The position numbers and the translations under genes are program-made. This document shows, one piece after another, positions 13,619-27,053 of a stretch of 64,000 bases of DNA. The stretch's first letter is position 1. Each line of letters opens with the position of its first letter. The notes under the pieces were generated by a model. That model saw nothing but the letters and a program-made list of their open reading frames with translations, had not been told where the DNA came from and made no database searches. Origin of the DNA: an uncultured Sterolibacteriaceae bacterium (GTDB lineage Bacteria; Pseudomonadota; Gammaproteobacteria; Burkholderiales; Rhodocyclaceae); contig CALARK010000022.1 in NCBI GenBank assembly GCA_937888595.1, forward strand, positions 434,001-498,000. Direction: 5' to 3'.

Positions 13619-16600
13619 ACGCCACTTCGTTCCGCTCCAGGGCCCGTTCGACGTCGCTCTGTCCGGCACGCGCCTGATCGAGGCGGGCGCCGGCACCGGC
13701 AAGACCTGGACCATCGCCACGCTGGTGCTGCGCCTGCTGCTCGAACACGAGCTGGCGATCGGACAGATCCTTGTGGTTACCTACACGCGGGCCGCCACCG
13801 GCGAGCTGCGCGCACGCATCCGCGCGCGGCTCGCCGGTGCGCTGGCCGCCTTCGCGGCCGGCACGGCCGAGGAGCCTTTCCTGCAGGAACTGCTGGCCCG
13901 CCAGGCATATCGGCGCGAAACGGCGATGGCGCGGCTGCGGCTCGCGCTCGAGAGCTTCGACGAGTCGGCGATCCATACCATCCACGGCTTCTGCCAGCGG
14001 GCGCTGGCCGAGGCGGCCTTCGAGGCCGGCTGCGGCTTCGAGCGCGAGCTGCTGGCCGACCAGACGGAACTACTCGACAGCGTAGCGCGCGATGCCTGGC
14101 GCCGTCTTATGGCGGAGGCGACGCCGGCCTGGTCTGGCTGGCTGGCCGGGAAGGTCGCAGGGCCCATAGACTTGGCGCGGCTGATCAAGAATCACCTCGG
14201 CCGCGGCTATGCGTCGCTCGCGGCGCCGGCGGCGCCGGGTCGCGCGACTGCCGAGAGCGATTTCGTGGCCGCCTTCGAAAGTGCGCGCGAATTGTGGCAA
14301 TCCGATGCCGACAGGATCCTGGCCTTGCTCGAGAACGCGAAATTGAACAAAGGCAGCTACAAGCCCAAGCAGATCGCGAAGCGTGCCCAGGCGCTCGAAG
14401 TTTTTCTTGGCCAGAACGTTGCCGCGCTGCCTGTATCCGAAGGTGCGAAGTATTTCGGTTCCAGCGAAATCGTGGCCAAGCTGAACAAGGGCGCCAGCGC
14501 GCCGGAGCATCCGTTCTTCGCGTCGATGGATGCGTTGCTGGCCGCGGCCGAGGGGTATGCAGCCGCCTGCGATGTCGCGCTGCGCCGGTTGGTGCACGAT
14601 TTTCTGCTGTCGGCGCGCGAGGAACTGGCGGCAAAGAAGCGTCGTCGTGGCCAGCAGACCTACGACGACCTGCTGGCCGACCTGGCCGCCGCATTGCAGG
14701 GCGAGAGCGGGGCGCCGCTCGCCGCCAGCCTGCGCCTGCGCTACCGTGCCGCACTGGTCGACGAGTTCCAGGACACCGATCCCTTGCAGCTCGACATCTT
14801 CAGCCGCGTATTCGGTTCGGCCGATCATCCGCTCATCTTCGTCGGCGACCCGAAGCAGGCGATCTATGGCTTCCGCGGTGCCGACGTGTTCGCCTACCTC
14901 GATGCGCGACAGCGCGCCGATGCGGGCTACGCGCTGCTGCAGAACCGCCGCTCCGATCCGCCGCTGCTGGCGGCGTTCAATGCGCTGTTCGACCGGGCGC
15001 GGCCCTTCCTGCTCGACGCGCTTCCCTTCGACGAGGCCGTGCCTGCCTCGATGCCGCGCCGGTCGCTGGCGATCGACGATGGTGCCGCACCGTTCACCGT
15101 ATGGACGATGGGCGCGACGGAAGACGGCAAGCCGATCTCGAAGGAGCTCGCCCTGCCGCAGGTGGCCGCGGCCGTGGCCGCCGATATCGCGCGGTTGCTG
15201 GCGCTCGCCCGGGATGGCCGCGCACGGTTCGACGGCCGCCCCCTGGATGGCGGCGACATCGCCGTGCTGGTACGCAAGCGCCGGCAGGGCGAGGCCGTGC
15301 GGCAGGCGCTGGGCCGGCACGGCATCGCCAGCGTGGCGATGGGCGGCGGCAGCGTCTGGGAAAGCGATGAGGCGGAGGAGATGGAGCGCCTGCTGCTGGC
15401 GGTGGCCGCGCCGGCGCGCGAAGGACTGGTGCGTGCCGCGCTGGCCACCGTCCTGCTCGGGGCCGGGGCCACGCAGCTCGCGGCCTGGAACGACGATCCT
15501 GAGGGCTGGAGTGTGCGGCTCGAGCGCTTCCACGCCGACCACCTGCTGCTGCGCGAGCGCGGCTTCATGGCGATGTGGCGGCGGCTGCTGCGGCGCGAAG
15601 GGGTAGTCGCGCGCGTGCTGGCGCGCCCCGACGGCGAGCGGCGCCTGACCAACTACCGCCACCTGGCCGAACTGCTGCAGGCGGCCGAGCATGCGGGCAC
15701 GCTCGACGCGGCCGGCCTCGCGCGCCACATCCTGCGGCAGCGCGAGGCTCCCGAGGGTGAGGAGAACCAGTTGCGTCTGGAGAGCGACGCGCAACTGGTG
15801 CGCATCGTCACCATCCATGCCGCCAAGGGCCTGCAGTATCCCGTCGTCTATTGCCCGTTCCTGTGGGACGGGCCGCAGGAGGACAAGGCCGGCTGGCCGG
15901 TACTGGCGCATGACGGTGAAGGCGGGCAACACGAGCAAGGCAGGGCCTGCCTGGATTTCGGCTCACCCGGCATCGACGCGCTGCGGCGTCAGGCCGACCT
16001 CGAAGCCGCCGCCGAGGAGCTGCGCCTCGCCTATGTCGCGCTGACCCGTGCCCAGCACCGATGTGTCGTCGCGTGGGGGCGCGTCAACCAGTGCGAGCGT
16101 TCGCCGCTGGCCTGGCTGCTGTTCGGGCCGCGGGAAGCGATGGCCGACGATCCGCGCTCCTGGCTGGCGGACCGGCTGGCGCGCGGAGACGAAGATCTGA
16201 ACGCCGCGCTGGATGACCTTGCGCGGCGACTCGATGGCGCGCTGCGCGTGTCGCCGCTGCCGACGGATGGCACCCAGGCGCCCTTGCAGGCGCGGCCGGT
16301 ATCGGCCGGTCCGTCACGCAGCTTCACCGTCGCGATTCCCGCCCCCTGGCGTATCACCAGCTTCTCCGGGCTGGCGGCAAGGCTGGCGGATGAGGCGGCC
16401 GCGGAGTCGGGTGGGGCCGACCGCGATGCGCTGGTCGCTCCTGCCATGCCGGTCGCCGTCCCGCCGGCGCCGACTTTGTGGCCCCCCCACGCTCGCAAAT
16501 CCGGCTCGCTGCCTCCCGAGGGGGGGGCGTCGGCTCGGGACGGCCCGGCGCCGACTTTTGCGAGCATCCACGCCTTTCCGCGCGGCACGCGGGCCGGCAG

Positions 16601-17180
16601 CTGCCTGCACGCGATTTTCGAACGCATCGACTTCCAGCGCGCCGCGCAGGCCGGCCCCGTCGTCGCGGCCGCGCTCGCCGACTTCGGCTATGCGCCGGAA
16701 TGGCAGCCGGCGCTCGAACGGATGGTCGCCGACGTCCTCGCGACGCCGCTCGACGCTTCCGGCCTGCGGCTCGCCGACGTGCCGCGGGCGGCACGGCTGG
16801 TCGAGCTGGAGTTCGCTTTTCCGATGGAATCACCCGCCGGGCGGGCGGGCTACATGAAGGGCTTCATCGACCTGGTGTTCCGTCATGGCGGGCGCTGGTA
16901 CATCGTTGACTGGAAATCGAACCGGCTCGGCGACGGTGCGGCCGACTACGGTCCGGCGGCACTCGCCGAGACGATGCGCGCGCACCGCTACGACCTTCAG
17001 CTCGCCATCTATGCGGCGGCCCTGAAGCGGGCGCTGGCGCTGCGCGAGCCCGCCCTCGACTGGGAGGAGTCGTTCGGCGGCGTGTTCTACCTGTTCCTGC
17101 GCGGCATGGCGCCCGGCTCTTCGTCCGGCATCCATTTCGCCCGGCCCACCCTCGACGAGATTGGCGAATGGCTGCCTTGA
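13611..17180 (+). CDS. recB: Exodeoxyribonuclease V subunit beta (RecB)
   Basis: 1189 aa from the ATG at 13611, which overlaps the recC stop; the longer open frame upstream is recC's shadow. This is a 3'-5' superfamily 1 helicase and nuclease. Walker A is EAGAGTGKTWT (residues 24-34), the DExx box is LVDEFQDTDP near 383, and the C-terminal nuclease motif is IVDWKSNRLG near 1099. A roughly 35-residue Pro/Arg/Gly-rich insert at about residues 948-983 is encoded by two dispersed repeats flanking a C/G-run segment; it lies in the linker before the nuclease domain, where extra length is tolerable. Overlaps recD by 13 bp. Confidence 0.96.
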   Translation: MTERHFVPLQGPFDVALSGTRLIEAGAGTGKTWTIATLVLRLLLEHELAIGQILVVTYTRAATGELRARIRARLAGALAAFAAGTAEEPFLQELLARQAYRRETAMARLRLALESFDESAIHTIHGFCQRALAEAAFEAGCGFERELLADQTELLDSVARDAWRRLMAEATPAWSGWLAGKVAGPIDLARLIKNHLGRGYASLAAPAAPGRATAESDFVAAFESARELWQSDADRILALLENAKLNKGSYKPKQIAKRAQALEVFLGQNVAALPVSEGAKYFGSSEIVAKLNKGASAPEHPFFASMDALLAAAEGYAAACDVALRRLVHDFLLSAREELAAKKRRRGQQTYDDLLADLAAALQGESGAPLAASLRLRYRAALVDEFQDTDPLQLDIFSRVFGSADHPLIFVGDPKQAIYGFRGADVFAYLDARQRADAGYALLQNRRSDPPLLAAFNALFDRARPFLLDALPFDEAVPASMPRRSLAIDDGAAPFTVWTMGATEDGKPISKELALPQVAAAVAADIARLLALARDGRARFDGRPLDGGDIAVLVRKRRQGEAVRQALGRHGIASVAMGGGSVWESDEAEEMERLLLAVAAPAREGLVRAALATVLLGAGATQLAAWNDDPEGWSVRLERFHADHLLLRERGFMAMWRRLLRREGVVARVLARPDGERRLTNYRHLAELLQAAEHAGTLDAAGLARHILRQREAPEGEENQLRLESDAQLVRIVTIHAAKGLQYPVVYCPFLWDGPQEDKAGWPVLAHDGEGGQHEQGRACLDFGSPGIDALRRQADLEAAAEELRLAYVALTRAQHRCVVAWGRVNQCERSPLAWLLFGPREAMADDPRSWLADRLARGDEDLNAALDDLARRLDGALRVSPLPTDGTQAPLQARPVSAGPSRSFTVAIPAPWRITSFSGLAARLADEAAAESGGADRDALVAPAMPVAVPPAPTLWPPHARKSGSLPPEGGASARDGPAPTFASIHAFPRGTRAGSCLHAIFERIDFQRAAQAGPVVAAALADFGYAPEWQPALERMVADVLATPLDASGLRLADVPRAARLVELEFAFPMESPAGRAGYMKGFIDLVFRHGGRWYIVDWKSNRLGDGAADYGPAALAETMRAHRYDLQLAIYAAALKRALALREPALDWEESFGGVFYLFLRGMAPGSSSGIHFARPTLDEIGEWLP
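16456..16477 (-). repeat. Dispersed 22-bp repeat, first copy in recB
   Basis: Inverted relative to recB; read by recB as VPPAPTL. Followed by a segment with C7 and G8 runs up to the next copy. Confidence 0.7.
16541..16559 (-). repeat. Dispersed repeat, truncated second copy in recB
   Basis: Keeps GGCGCCGACTTTT but has lost part of the GTCCCGCC end; read as GPAPTF. With the copy at 16456 it brackets a roughly 65-base inserted segment. Confidence 0.6.
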
Positions 17181-18754
17181 CCTCCTCCCTCGCACCCTCG
17201 ATCGTCTTCCACCTCGCGCGCGCCCTCGGCAGCGGCGACCCGCAGATGGAGCTGGCCGCGGCGCTCGCCTGCCAGGCGACGCAGGCCGGCCACGTCTGCG
17301 CCGACCTCGATCAGTCGGCGGGCTGGGGGCCGTGGGCGGAGGCGATGGACGCCGCGCAGCGCGCCGACTTCCGGGCGCGGCTGCCGGGGATGGCGATCGT
17401 CGGCGCGGCCGAGGACTGGACGCCGCTGGTCTGGGATGGGCGCCGCCTCTATCTGCGCCGCTACTGGGATTACGAACGCACGGTCGCCACCGACCTGGCC
17501 GCGCGTGCGGCAATCGCCCGGCCGGTGGATGCAGCGCTCGAACGGCAGCTCGCGGAAATGTTTGCGGATGCGGGTCAGCGGCGTGCGGCGTGCGTCGCGC
17601 TGACCCGCGGCCTCTGTCTGGTCTCCGGCGGACCGGGCACCGGCAAGACGCATACGCTGGCACGCATCATCGGCCTGCTGCAGGCCCGGGAACCGGGCCT
17701 GCGCATCGCGCTCGCCGCCCCGACCGGCAAGGCCGCTGCCCGCATGGGCGATGCGCTGCGTGCGGCGGGCGTGCTTGTGGCGGACGAGGCGCAGACGCTG
17801 CATCGCCTGCTCGGCCTGCGTGCCGATGGCAGCGGTTACTACCGGAACAAGGAGCGGCCGCTGGCGACGGACGTGCTGGTCGTCGACGAAGCCTCGATGA
17901 TTGACCTGTCGCTGATGGCGCACCTGCTGGCGGCGCTGCCGGCGACGGCCCGGCTGATCCTGCTCGGCGACCGCGACCAGCTCGCCGCGGTCGAGGCCGG
18001 CGCGGTGTTCGCCGACCTGTGCGCCAGTCCGCGCCTCGCCGGCTGTGTCGCCACGTTGACGACGAACTTCCGCTTCGGTGCCGCGAGCAGCATCGGCCGG
18101 CTGGCCGACGCCTTGCGTGCCGGCGATGCGACGGAGGCGATCGCGCATCTGCAGGCTGGCGGCGGGGATGTCGGCTGGCGGGACGGCGATGCGCGTGCGC
18201 TGGCTGCAGCCGCGCGTGACGGCTACGCGGCGTATCGTGAGGCGGTCCTCGCCGGGGCCGCGCCAGCCGAGCTGTTCGAGCGGTTCGCCCGCTTCCGCGT
18301 GCTGTGCGCGCTGCGCAGCGATGTCGCGGCGGTCAACCGCGCGCTGGGCGATGCACTGGCGTCCGGGCTGCCGGTGATGGTGCACAGGAACGACGTCCTG
18401 CTGCGCCTTTTCAACGGCGACATCGGGCTGGTGCTGCCCGACCCGGCGGACGGCGCCCTGAAGGTCTGTTTTCCAACGGAAGGCGGCACGTATCGATGGA
18501 TTCCGGCCGTGCGCCTGCCGGCCTGGGAGCCGGCCTGGGCCATGACCGTACACAAGTCCCAGGGCTCGGAGTTCGAGCGGGTCCTGCTGGTCCTGCCCCC
18601 GGTCGCGACGCGGGGTGCTTCGCGCGAGCTGGTCTATACCGGTGTGACGCGGGCAAAACAGGGGGTCGAGCTGCAAGCGGGCGAAGACGTGCTCCGAAGC
18701 GCGATCGGAAACCGCGCCGAACGGATGTCCGCGCTATGCGAGAAACTCGCCTGA
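17168..18754 (+). CDS. recD: Exodeoxyribonuclease V subunit alpha (RecD)
   Basis: 528 aa, somewhat shorter than enterobacterial RecD. 5'-3' superfamily 1B helicase of RecBCD. Walker A is SGGPGTGKTHT near residue 155, Walker B is LVVDEASMIDL near 238, followed by LLGDRDQLAAVEAG and the C-terminal UvrD-like motif AMTVHKSQGSEFERV. The ATG lies 13 bp before the recB stop, so all three subunits are translationally coupled, which suits fixed stoichiometry. Confidence 0.95.
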   Translation: MAALTSSLAPSIVFHLARALGSGDPQMELAAALACQATQAGHVCADLDQSAGWGPWAEAMDAAQRADFRARLPGMAIVGAAEDWTPLVWDGRRLYLRRYWDYERTVATDLAARAAIARPVDAALERQLAEMFADAGQRRAACVALTRGLCLVSGGPGTGKTHTLARIIGLLQAREPGLRIALAAPTGKAAARMGDALRAAGVLVADEAQTLHRLLGLRADGSGYYRNKERPLATDVLVVDEASMIDLSLMAHLLAALPATARLILLGDRDQLAAVEAGAVFADLCASPRLAGCVATLTTNFRFGAASSIGRLADALRAGDATEAIAHLQAGGGDVGWRDGDARALAAAARDGYAAYREAVLAGAAPAELFERFARFRVLCALRSDVAAVNRALGDALASGLPVMVHRNDVLLRLFNGDIGLVLPDPADGALKVCFPTEGGTYRWIPAVRLPAWEPAWAMTVHKSQGSEFERVLLVLPPVATRGASRELVYTGVTRAKQGVELQAGEDVLRSAIGNRAERMSALCEKLA

Positions 18755-18761
18755 AAGAGGC

Positions 18762-19004
18762 TTACCGACCCTGCTGGATCTTGTTGAGCATGCGGGCCCG
18801 GCCGGAGGCTTCGGCCTGGTTGGCGGCCGAAACCTGACGACCGTACTGGTCACGCTCTTCCTTGGAGCGTTTCACAGCTTCGATGCTCTTGATGCAACGC
18901 CAGCGCGAACCCGTCTTGGTGACGAGCAGCTTCATCTCCTCCACCGGATGGTGGGTGCGGCAGTGGTAGCAGTAGCGGGTAGCGGGGGAATTCTTGTCAC
19001 TCAT
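18762..19004 (-). CDS. Small Cys/His-containing protein, unknown function
   Basis: 80 aa. The N-terminal half has YCYHCRTHHPVEEM and then RWRC about 17 residues later, a possible small zinc-binding fold; the C-terminal half is a charged helix (KRSKEERDQYGRQVSAANQ). No family name recognised, but composition and codon use match the neighbouring core genes. It is convergent with recD (7-base gap) and co-directional with parC, which stops 35 bases upstream. Confidence 0.75.
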   Translation of the reverse strand: MSDKNSPATRYCYHCRTHHPVEEMKLLVTKTGSRWRCIKSIEAVKRSKEERDQYGRQVSAANQAEASGRARMLNKIQQGR

Positions 19005-19038
19005 AATGCCGGCGAATTATACCAAGAGATGCGCGGAC

Positions 19039-23438
<4,400 letters not shown>

Positions 23439-23458
23439 TTAAAAAAGTGGCCGCGGAC

Positions 23459-23487
23459 TTTACGCGAAATCTGTTTTTCGCTATAGT
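23459..23487 (+). promoter_or_regulatory. Promoter of tRNA-Arg(ACG)
   Basis: TTTACG (23459-23464), a 17-base spacer and TATAGT (23482-23487), then the GC-rich discriminator GCGCGCC. Confidence 0.65.
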
Positions 23488-23503
23488 GCGCGCCTCGTTT
23501 CAC

Positions 23504-23580
23504 GCGCCCGTAGCTCAGCTGGATAGAGTACCTGGCTACGAACCAGGGGGTCAGGAGTTCGAATCTCTTCGGGCGCGCCA
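23504..23580 (+). tRNA. tRNA-Arg (anticodon ACG)
   Basis: 77 nt with CCA. The acceptor GCGCCCG pairs with CGGGCGC, and the anticodon stem CCTGG/CCAGG encloses CTACGAA. Confidence 0.97.
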
Positions 23581-23587
23581 GACACGA

Positions 23588-23623
23588 AGCGGCTGCCGGT
23601 CTTCCGGCAGCCGCTTTTTATTT
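23588..23623 (+). terminator. Terminator after tRNA-Arg(ACG)
   Basis: 12-bp stem AGCGGCTGCCGG/CCGGCAGCCGCT, loop TCTT, then TTTTATTT. It lies just before the convergent lplT stop. Confidence 0.92.
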
Positions 23624-23624
23624 G

Positions 23625-24887
23625 TCAGTGCCGGACGTCTTCGAGATGGCCGACGGCGTCGTGTTCGCGCTGGTTGGCTTCGTGGCGGCGCTTGACCAGC
23701 CACATCGTGCCGGCGACGAAGAGGCCGAACAGGATGATGACCCAGTAGATGTGCAGGCCCGCCTTGATCAGCACCGAGTAGATGCCGGTCATGATCAGGA
23801 TCGACAGGTTTTCGTTGAAGTTCTGCACTGCGATGGAGTGGCCGGCGCCCATCAGGATGTGGCCGCGGTGCTGGAGCAGGGCATTCATCGGCACGACGAA
23901 GAAGCCCGAGCAGACGCCGACCAGCACGAGCAGCGGCATGGCGGCCCAGGTGTCGCGCACCACGACCATGACGATGATGCCGACGCCCATGGCGATGCCG
24001 AGCGGAATGACGCGTACCGACTTGCGCAGCGTGATGAGTCGCGCGGCAAGCACTGCGCCGATGGCGACGCCGATGGCGACGACACCCTGCAGCATGCTGG
24101 CCTTGGACAGGTCGAGATTGAGTGCGGCCTTGGCCCATTCGATGACGATGAACTGCAGGGTGGCGCCGGCCCCCCAGAACAGCGTCGTCACCGCCAGCGA
24201 GATCTGGCCCAGCTTGTCGCGCCAGAGCAGCCGGAGGCAGTGGTTGAACTCGTGGAACAGGTACACGGGGTTTTTCTTCAGCGGCTTGTGGTCGACGCCG
24301 GTGTCGGGTACGTAGAGGTTGAACAGGGCGGCGACCAGGTACAGCCCGCCGATAATCAGCAGGTTCATTTCGGCGATGCTGTCGACGCCGGTGTCGACCA
24401 GGGGCAGGTCGAATGCAAGCAGGTGGCCGGCGATGGAAGGCTGGATCAGCATGCCGCCGAGTACCACGCCGAGGATGATGGCACCCACGGTCAGGCCCTC
24501 GATCCAGCCGTTGGCGATGACCAGTTGGCGGTGCGGCAGGTATTCGGTGAGGATGCCGTACTTGGCCGGTGAGTAGGCGGCCGCGCCGAGTCCGACGACT
24601 GCGTAGGCGGCGAGCGGATGCACGTCGAAGAACATCAGGCTGCAGCCGAAGATCTTGATGCCGTTGCTGATGAACATGACGCGCCACTTGGGCATCGAGT
24701 CGGCGAATGCGCCGACGAAAGCGGCGAGCGCGACATAGGAGACGGTGAAGAAGGTCTTCAGCAGGGGTTCGTATTCAGCCGGCGCCTGCATGTCGCGCAG
24801 GATGGCGATGGCGGCGATCAGCAGGGCGTTGTCGGCGAGCGCGGAGAAGAATTGCGCCGCCATGATGATGTAGAACCCGAGGCTCAT
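23625..24887 (-). CDS. lplT: Lysophospholipid transporter LplT (MFS)
   Basis: 420 aa with about 12 hydrophobic segments. LplT moves lysophospholipids across the inner membrane for re-acylation. Family wording is clear: AAQFFSALADNALLIAAIAIL at the N terminus, AFVGAFADSMPKWRVMFISNG, and GLGAAAYSPAKYGILTEYLP. No acyltransferase (aas) domain is fused or adjacent. Divergent from the LysR gene, with a 153-base gap between them. Confidence 0.88.
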   Translation of the reverse strand: MSLGFYIIMAAQFFSALADNALLIAAIAILRDMQAPAEYEPLLKTFFTVSYVALAAFVGAFADSMPKWRVMFISNGIKIFGCSLMFFDVHPLAAYAVVGLGAAAYSPAKYGILTEYLPHRQLVIANGWIEGLTVGAIILGVVLGGMLIQPSIAGHLLAFDLPLVDTGVDSIAEMNLLIIGGLYLVAALFNLYVPDTGVDHKPLKKNPVYLFHEFNHCLRLLWRDKLGQISLAVTTLFWGAGATLQFIVIEWAKAALNLDLSKASMLQGVVAIGVAIGAVLAARLITLRKSVRVIPLGIAMGVGIIVMVVVRDTWAAMPLLVLVGVCSGFFVVPMNALLQHRGHILMGAGHSIAVQNFNENLSILIMTGIYSVLIKAGLHIYWVIILFGLFVAGTMWLVKRRHEANQREHDAVGHLEDVRH

Positions 24888-24983
24888 GGCCGCCGGTTTA
24901 TAGCACGAAAGTGTTTTGCCAATTCCTTGGCCTCGTGCGCGGAATCCCGTTGGAGCGAGCCGCAGGCGCGTTATCAGGCTTTC

Positions 24984-25018
24984 TTATGTCAAGAAATTGT
25001 GATTGAATATCAACATAA
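24984..25018 (+). promoter_or_regulatory. Possible LysR operator between lplT and the regulator
   Basis: TTATGT (24984-24989) and ACATAA (25013-25018) form an inverted repeat with 24 bases between, 23 bases before the LysR start. LysR-type regulators usually autoregulate from such divergent gaps. Confidence 0.35.
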
Positions 25019-25040
25019 ATAGATAAACCGAGGAGTTTTC

Positions 25041-25946
25041 ATGGCGGATCGCAGGCTTCAGGTCTTTCACGCCGTTGCACGTCAGCTGTCCTTCACCAAG
25101 GCCGCCGAAGTGCTGTTCATGACGCAGCCGGCGGTGACCTTCCAGATCAAGCAGCTCGAGGAACATTTCAATACGCGCCTGTTCGATCGCGGCCACGGCC
25201 GCATTTCGCTGACGCCCGCCGGCGAGCTGGTGCTCGCCTACGCGGAGAAGATCCTCGGCCTCTCCGGCGAAATGGACGTGCGCCTCGCCGAGATGACCGG
25301 CGAGGTAGGCGGTTCGCTGCTGGTCGGCGCCTCGACCACGATCGCCGAATTCCTGCTGCCGCGCATCCTCGGCGAATTCAAGTCGAAGTATCCGAATGTG
25401 CGGCCGCGCCTCATCGTCGCCAACTCCGAAAGCATCGAGACCCGCGTCGCCGAGCACACCATCGACATCGGTTTCATCGAGTCGCCTTCGCACCAGCCCA
25501 ACCTGCAGACCGAGGTCTGCTGCGAAGACGAACTGCAGGTCATCTGCAATCCGAAGTTCCCGCTGGCGCGCCTCAAGGAGGTCGCCCCGCAGCACCTGGT
25601 GGATCATCCCTTCGTTTCGCGCGAACCCGGCTCGGGAACGCGCGAATTCACCGAGGTGTATCTGCGCAAGCATGGCGTCGACATCGATCACATGATGCCG
25701 GTGATGGAACTCGGCAGCCCCGTAGCGCTGCTCGAAGTGGTGGAAACCGGGCTCGGCTACGCGATCGCCTCGCGGACGTCCGTGATGAAGTCGCTGCGCC
25801 TCGGCGATCTGGTCTCGATTCCGCTCAAGCCGCGCCTGACGCGCAAGCTGTCGATGGTCTATCCGAAGGAAAAATTCCGTTCGCGGCTGGTGACGGCGTT
25901 CGTGGACTTCGCGACGGAGAAACTCAAAGAGTGCAAGGCGCGCTAG
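25041..25946 (+). CDS. LysR-family transcriptional regulator
   Basis: 301 aa. N-terminal winged HTH (LQVFHAVARQLSFTKAAEVL, then TQPAVTFQIKQLEEHFNTRLF) and a periplasmic-binding-like effector domain starting at GGSLLVGASTTIAEFLLPRIL. The effector region resembles CbbR/YeiE-type regulators more than OxyR: there is no OxyR cysteine pair, although a CC lies in TEVCCEDELQVIC. GAGGAG precedes the ATG. It is divergent from lplT and followed 45 bases later by alr; the target genes are unknown. Confidence 0.85.
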   Translation: MADRRLQVFHAVARQLSFTKAAEVLFMTQPAVTFQIKQLEEHFNTRLFDRGHGRISLTPAGELVLAYAEKILGLSGEMDVRLAEMTGEVGGSLLVGASTTIAEFLLPRILGEFKSKYPNVRPRLIVANSESIETRVAEHTIDIGFIESPSHQPNLQTEVCCEDELQVICNPKFPLARLKEVAPQHLVDHPFVSREPGSGTREFTEVYLRKHGVDIDHMMPVMELGSPVALLEVVETGLGYAIASRTSVMKSLRLGDLVSIPLKPRLTRKLSMVYPKEKFRSRLVTAFVDFATEKLKECKAR

Positions 25947-25991
25947 CGTCGCGCCGCACGGTGGCCGCCTGCCTGCCATGAGGCTCCTGCA

Positions 25992-27053
25992 GTGAGACCC
26001 ATCGGCGCCGTCGTCGATCGCGCGGCGCTTCTCCATAATCTGCGCGTCGCCCGCCGGCATGCCGGCCATGCCCGGCTGTGGGCGGTCGTCAAGGCGAATG
26101 CCTACGGACACGGCCTAGAGTGCGCCGTCGACGCGCTACACGACGAAGCCGACGGTTTTGCCCTGATCGAACTGGCGCGTGCCGTCCACCTGCGCGAACG
26201 CGGCCTGACGCTACCTATCCTGATGCTCGAGGGCTTTTATTCGCCTGACGAGCTGCCCCTGTTCATCCGCCACCGGCTGATTCCCGTCCTGCACCGTCGC
26301 GACCAGATCTACGCTTTGCTCGCCGCCGACTGGCCCGTCGACCTGCCGGTCTATCTGAAGATCGACAGCGGCATGCACCGGCTCGGCTTCGATACCGCCG
26401 GCCTCGCCGCCGCAAAGTCGGCGCTGGCGGGACGGGTGCGCGAGGTCGTGCTGATGACGCATTTCGCCGATGCCGATGGCCCGCATGGCATCGACTGGCA
26501 GCTGGAGCGCTTCGCCGCGATGACCGCCGGCATGGACGGTGCGCATTCGCTCGGCAATTCGGCGGCGATCCTGCGTTATCCGGCCAGCGTCGGCGACTGG
26601 GCGCGGCCGGGCATCATGCTCTACGGCGGTTCGCCGTTCGCCGATGTTTCCGCTGCGGAACTCGACCTGCGGCCCGTGATGACCCTGCAAAGCGAGGTGA
26701 TCGCGGTGCAGGAACTCGCGCCCGGCGAGCGCGTCGGCTACGGCTGCACCTTCACCGCCGAGCGGTCGATGCGTATCGGTGTCGTCGCCTGCGGCTATGC
26801 GGACGGCTATCCGCGTCACGCAGGCACGGGGACGCCGATCCTGGTCGAGGGGATGCGCACCCGCACGCTGGGGCGCGTGTCGATGGACAAGCTCTGCGTC
26901 GATCTGTCGCAAACAAAAGTCGGCGTTGGCGGGACGGTGACCTTGTGGGGAGAGGGACTTGCCGCCGATGAAGTGGCCGCCGCCGCCGGCACCATCAGCT
27001 ACGAGTTGTTCTGCGCGCTGGCGCCGCGTGTGTCGGTGAGCGAGGTCGGTTGA
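25992..27053 (+). CDS. alr: Alanine racemase
   Basis: 353 aa, GTG start. PLP enzyme that makes D-alanine for peptidoglycan. K34 in WAVVKANAYGHG binds PLP; the catalytic tyrosine is in ERVGYGCTFTAE and the C-terminal domain has SMDKLCVDLS. A dispersed repeat near residue 308 adds KVGVGGTV in the C-terminal beta domain, where homologs have a shorter turn. The stop overlaps the radA start (TGATG). Confidence 0.94.
   Translation: MRPIGAVVDRAALLHNLRVARRHAGHARLWAVVKANAYGHGLECAVDALHDEADGFALIELARAVHLRERGLTLPILMLEGFYSPDELPLFIRHRLIPVLHRRDQIYALLAADWPVDLPVYLKIDSGMHRLGFDTAGLAAAKSALAGRVREVVLMTHFADADGPHGIDWQLERFAAMTAGMDGAHSLGNSAAILRYPASVGDWARPGIMLYGGSPFADVSAAELDLRPVMTLQSEVIAVQELAPGERVGYGCTFTAERSMRIGVVACGYADGYPRHAGTGTPILVEGMRTRTLGRVSMDKLCVDLSQTKVGVGGTVTLWGEGLAADEVAAAAGTISYELFCALAPRVSVSEVG
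26414..26435 (+). repeat. Dispersed-repeat match in alr, other frame
   Basis: AAAGTCGGCGCTGGCGGG then ACGG matches the consensus exactly but is read as AKSALAGRV, a different frame from most coding copies. It may be a true insertion or a chance match in native sequence. Confidence 0.5.
26916..26937 (+). repeat. Dispersed 22-bp repeat, 3' copy in alr
   Basis: One base from consensus (GTT for GCT); read as KVGVGGTV. Confidence 0.7.

Noticed and set aside
10289..13720. 1143-aa open frame on - across recC
   Set aside because: Antisense shadow of a high-GC gene; recC on + has clear homology and coupling. The same reasoning removes the long minus frames across recB, recD, the GGDEF genes and the beta-oxidation genes.
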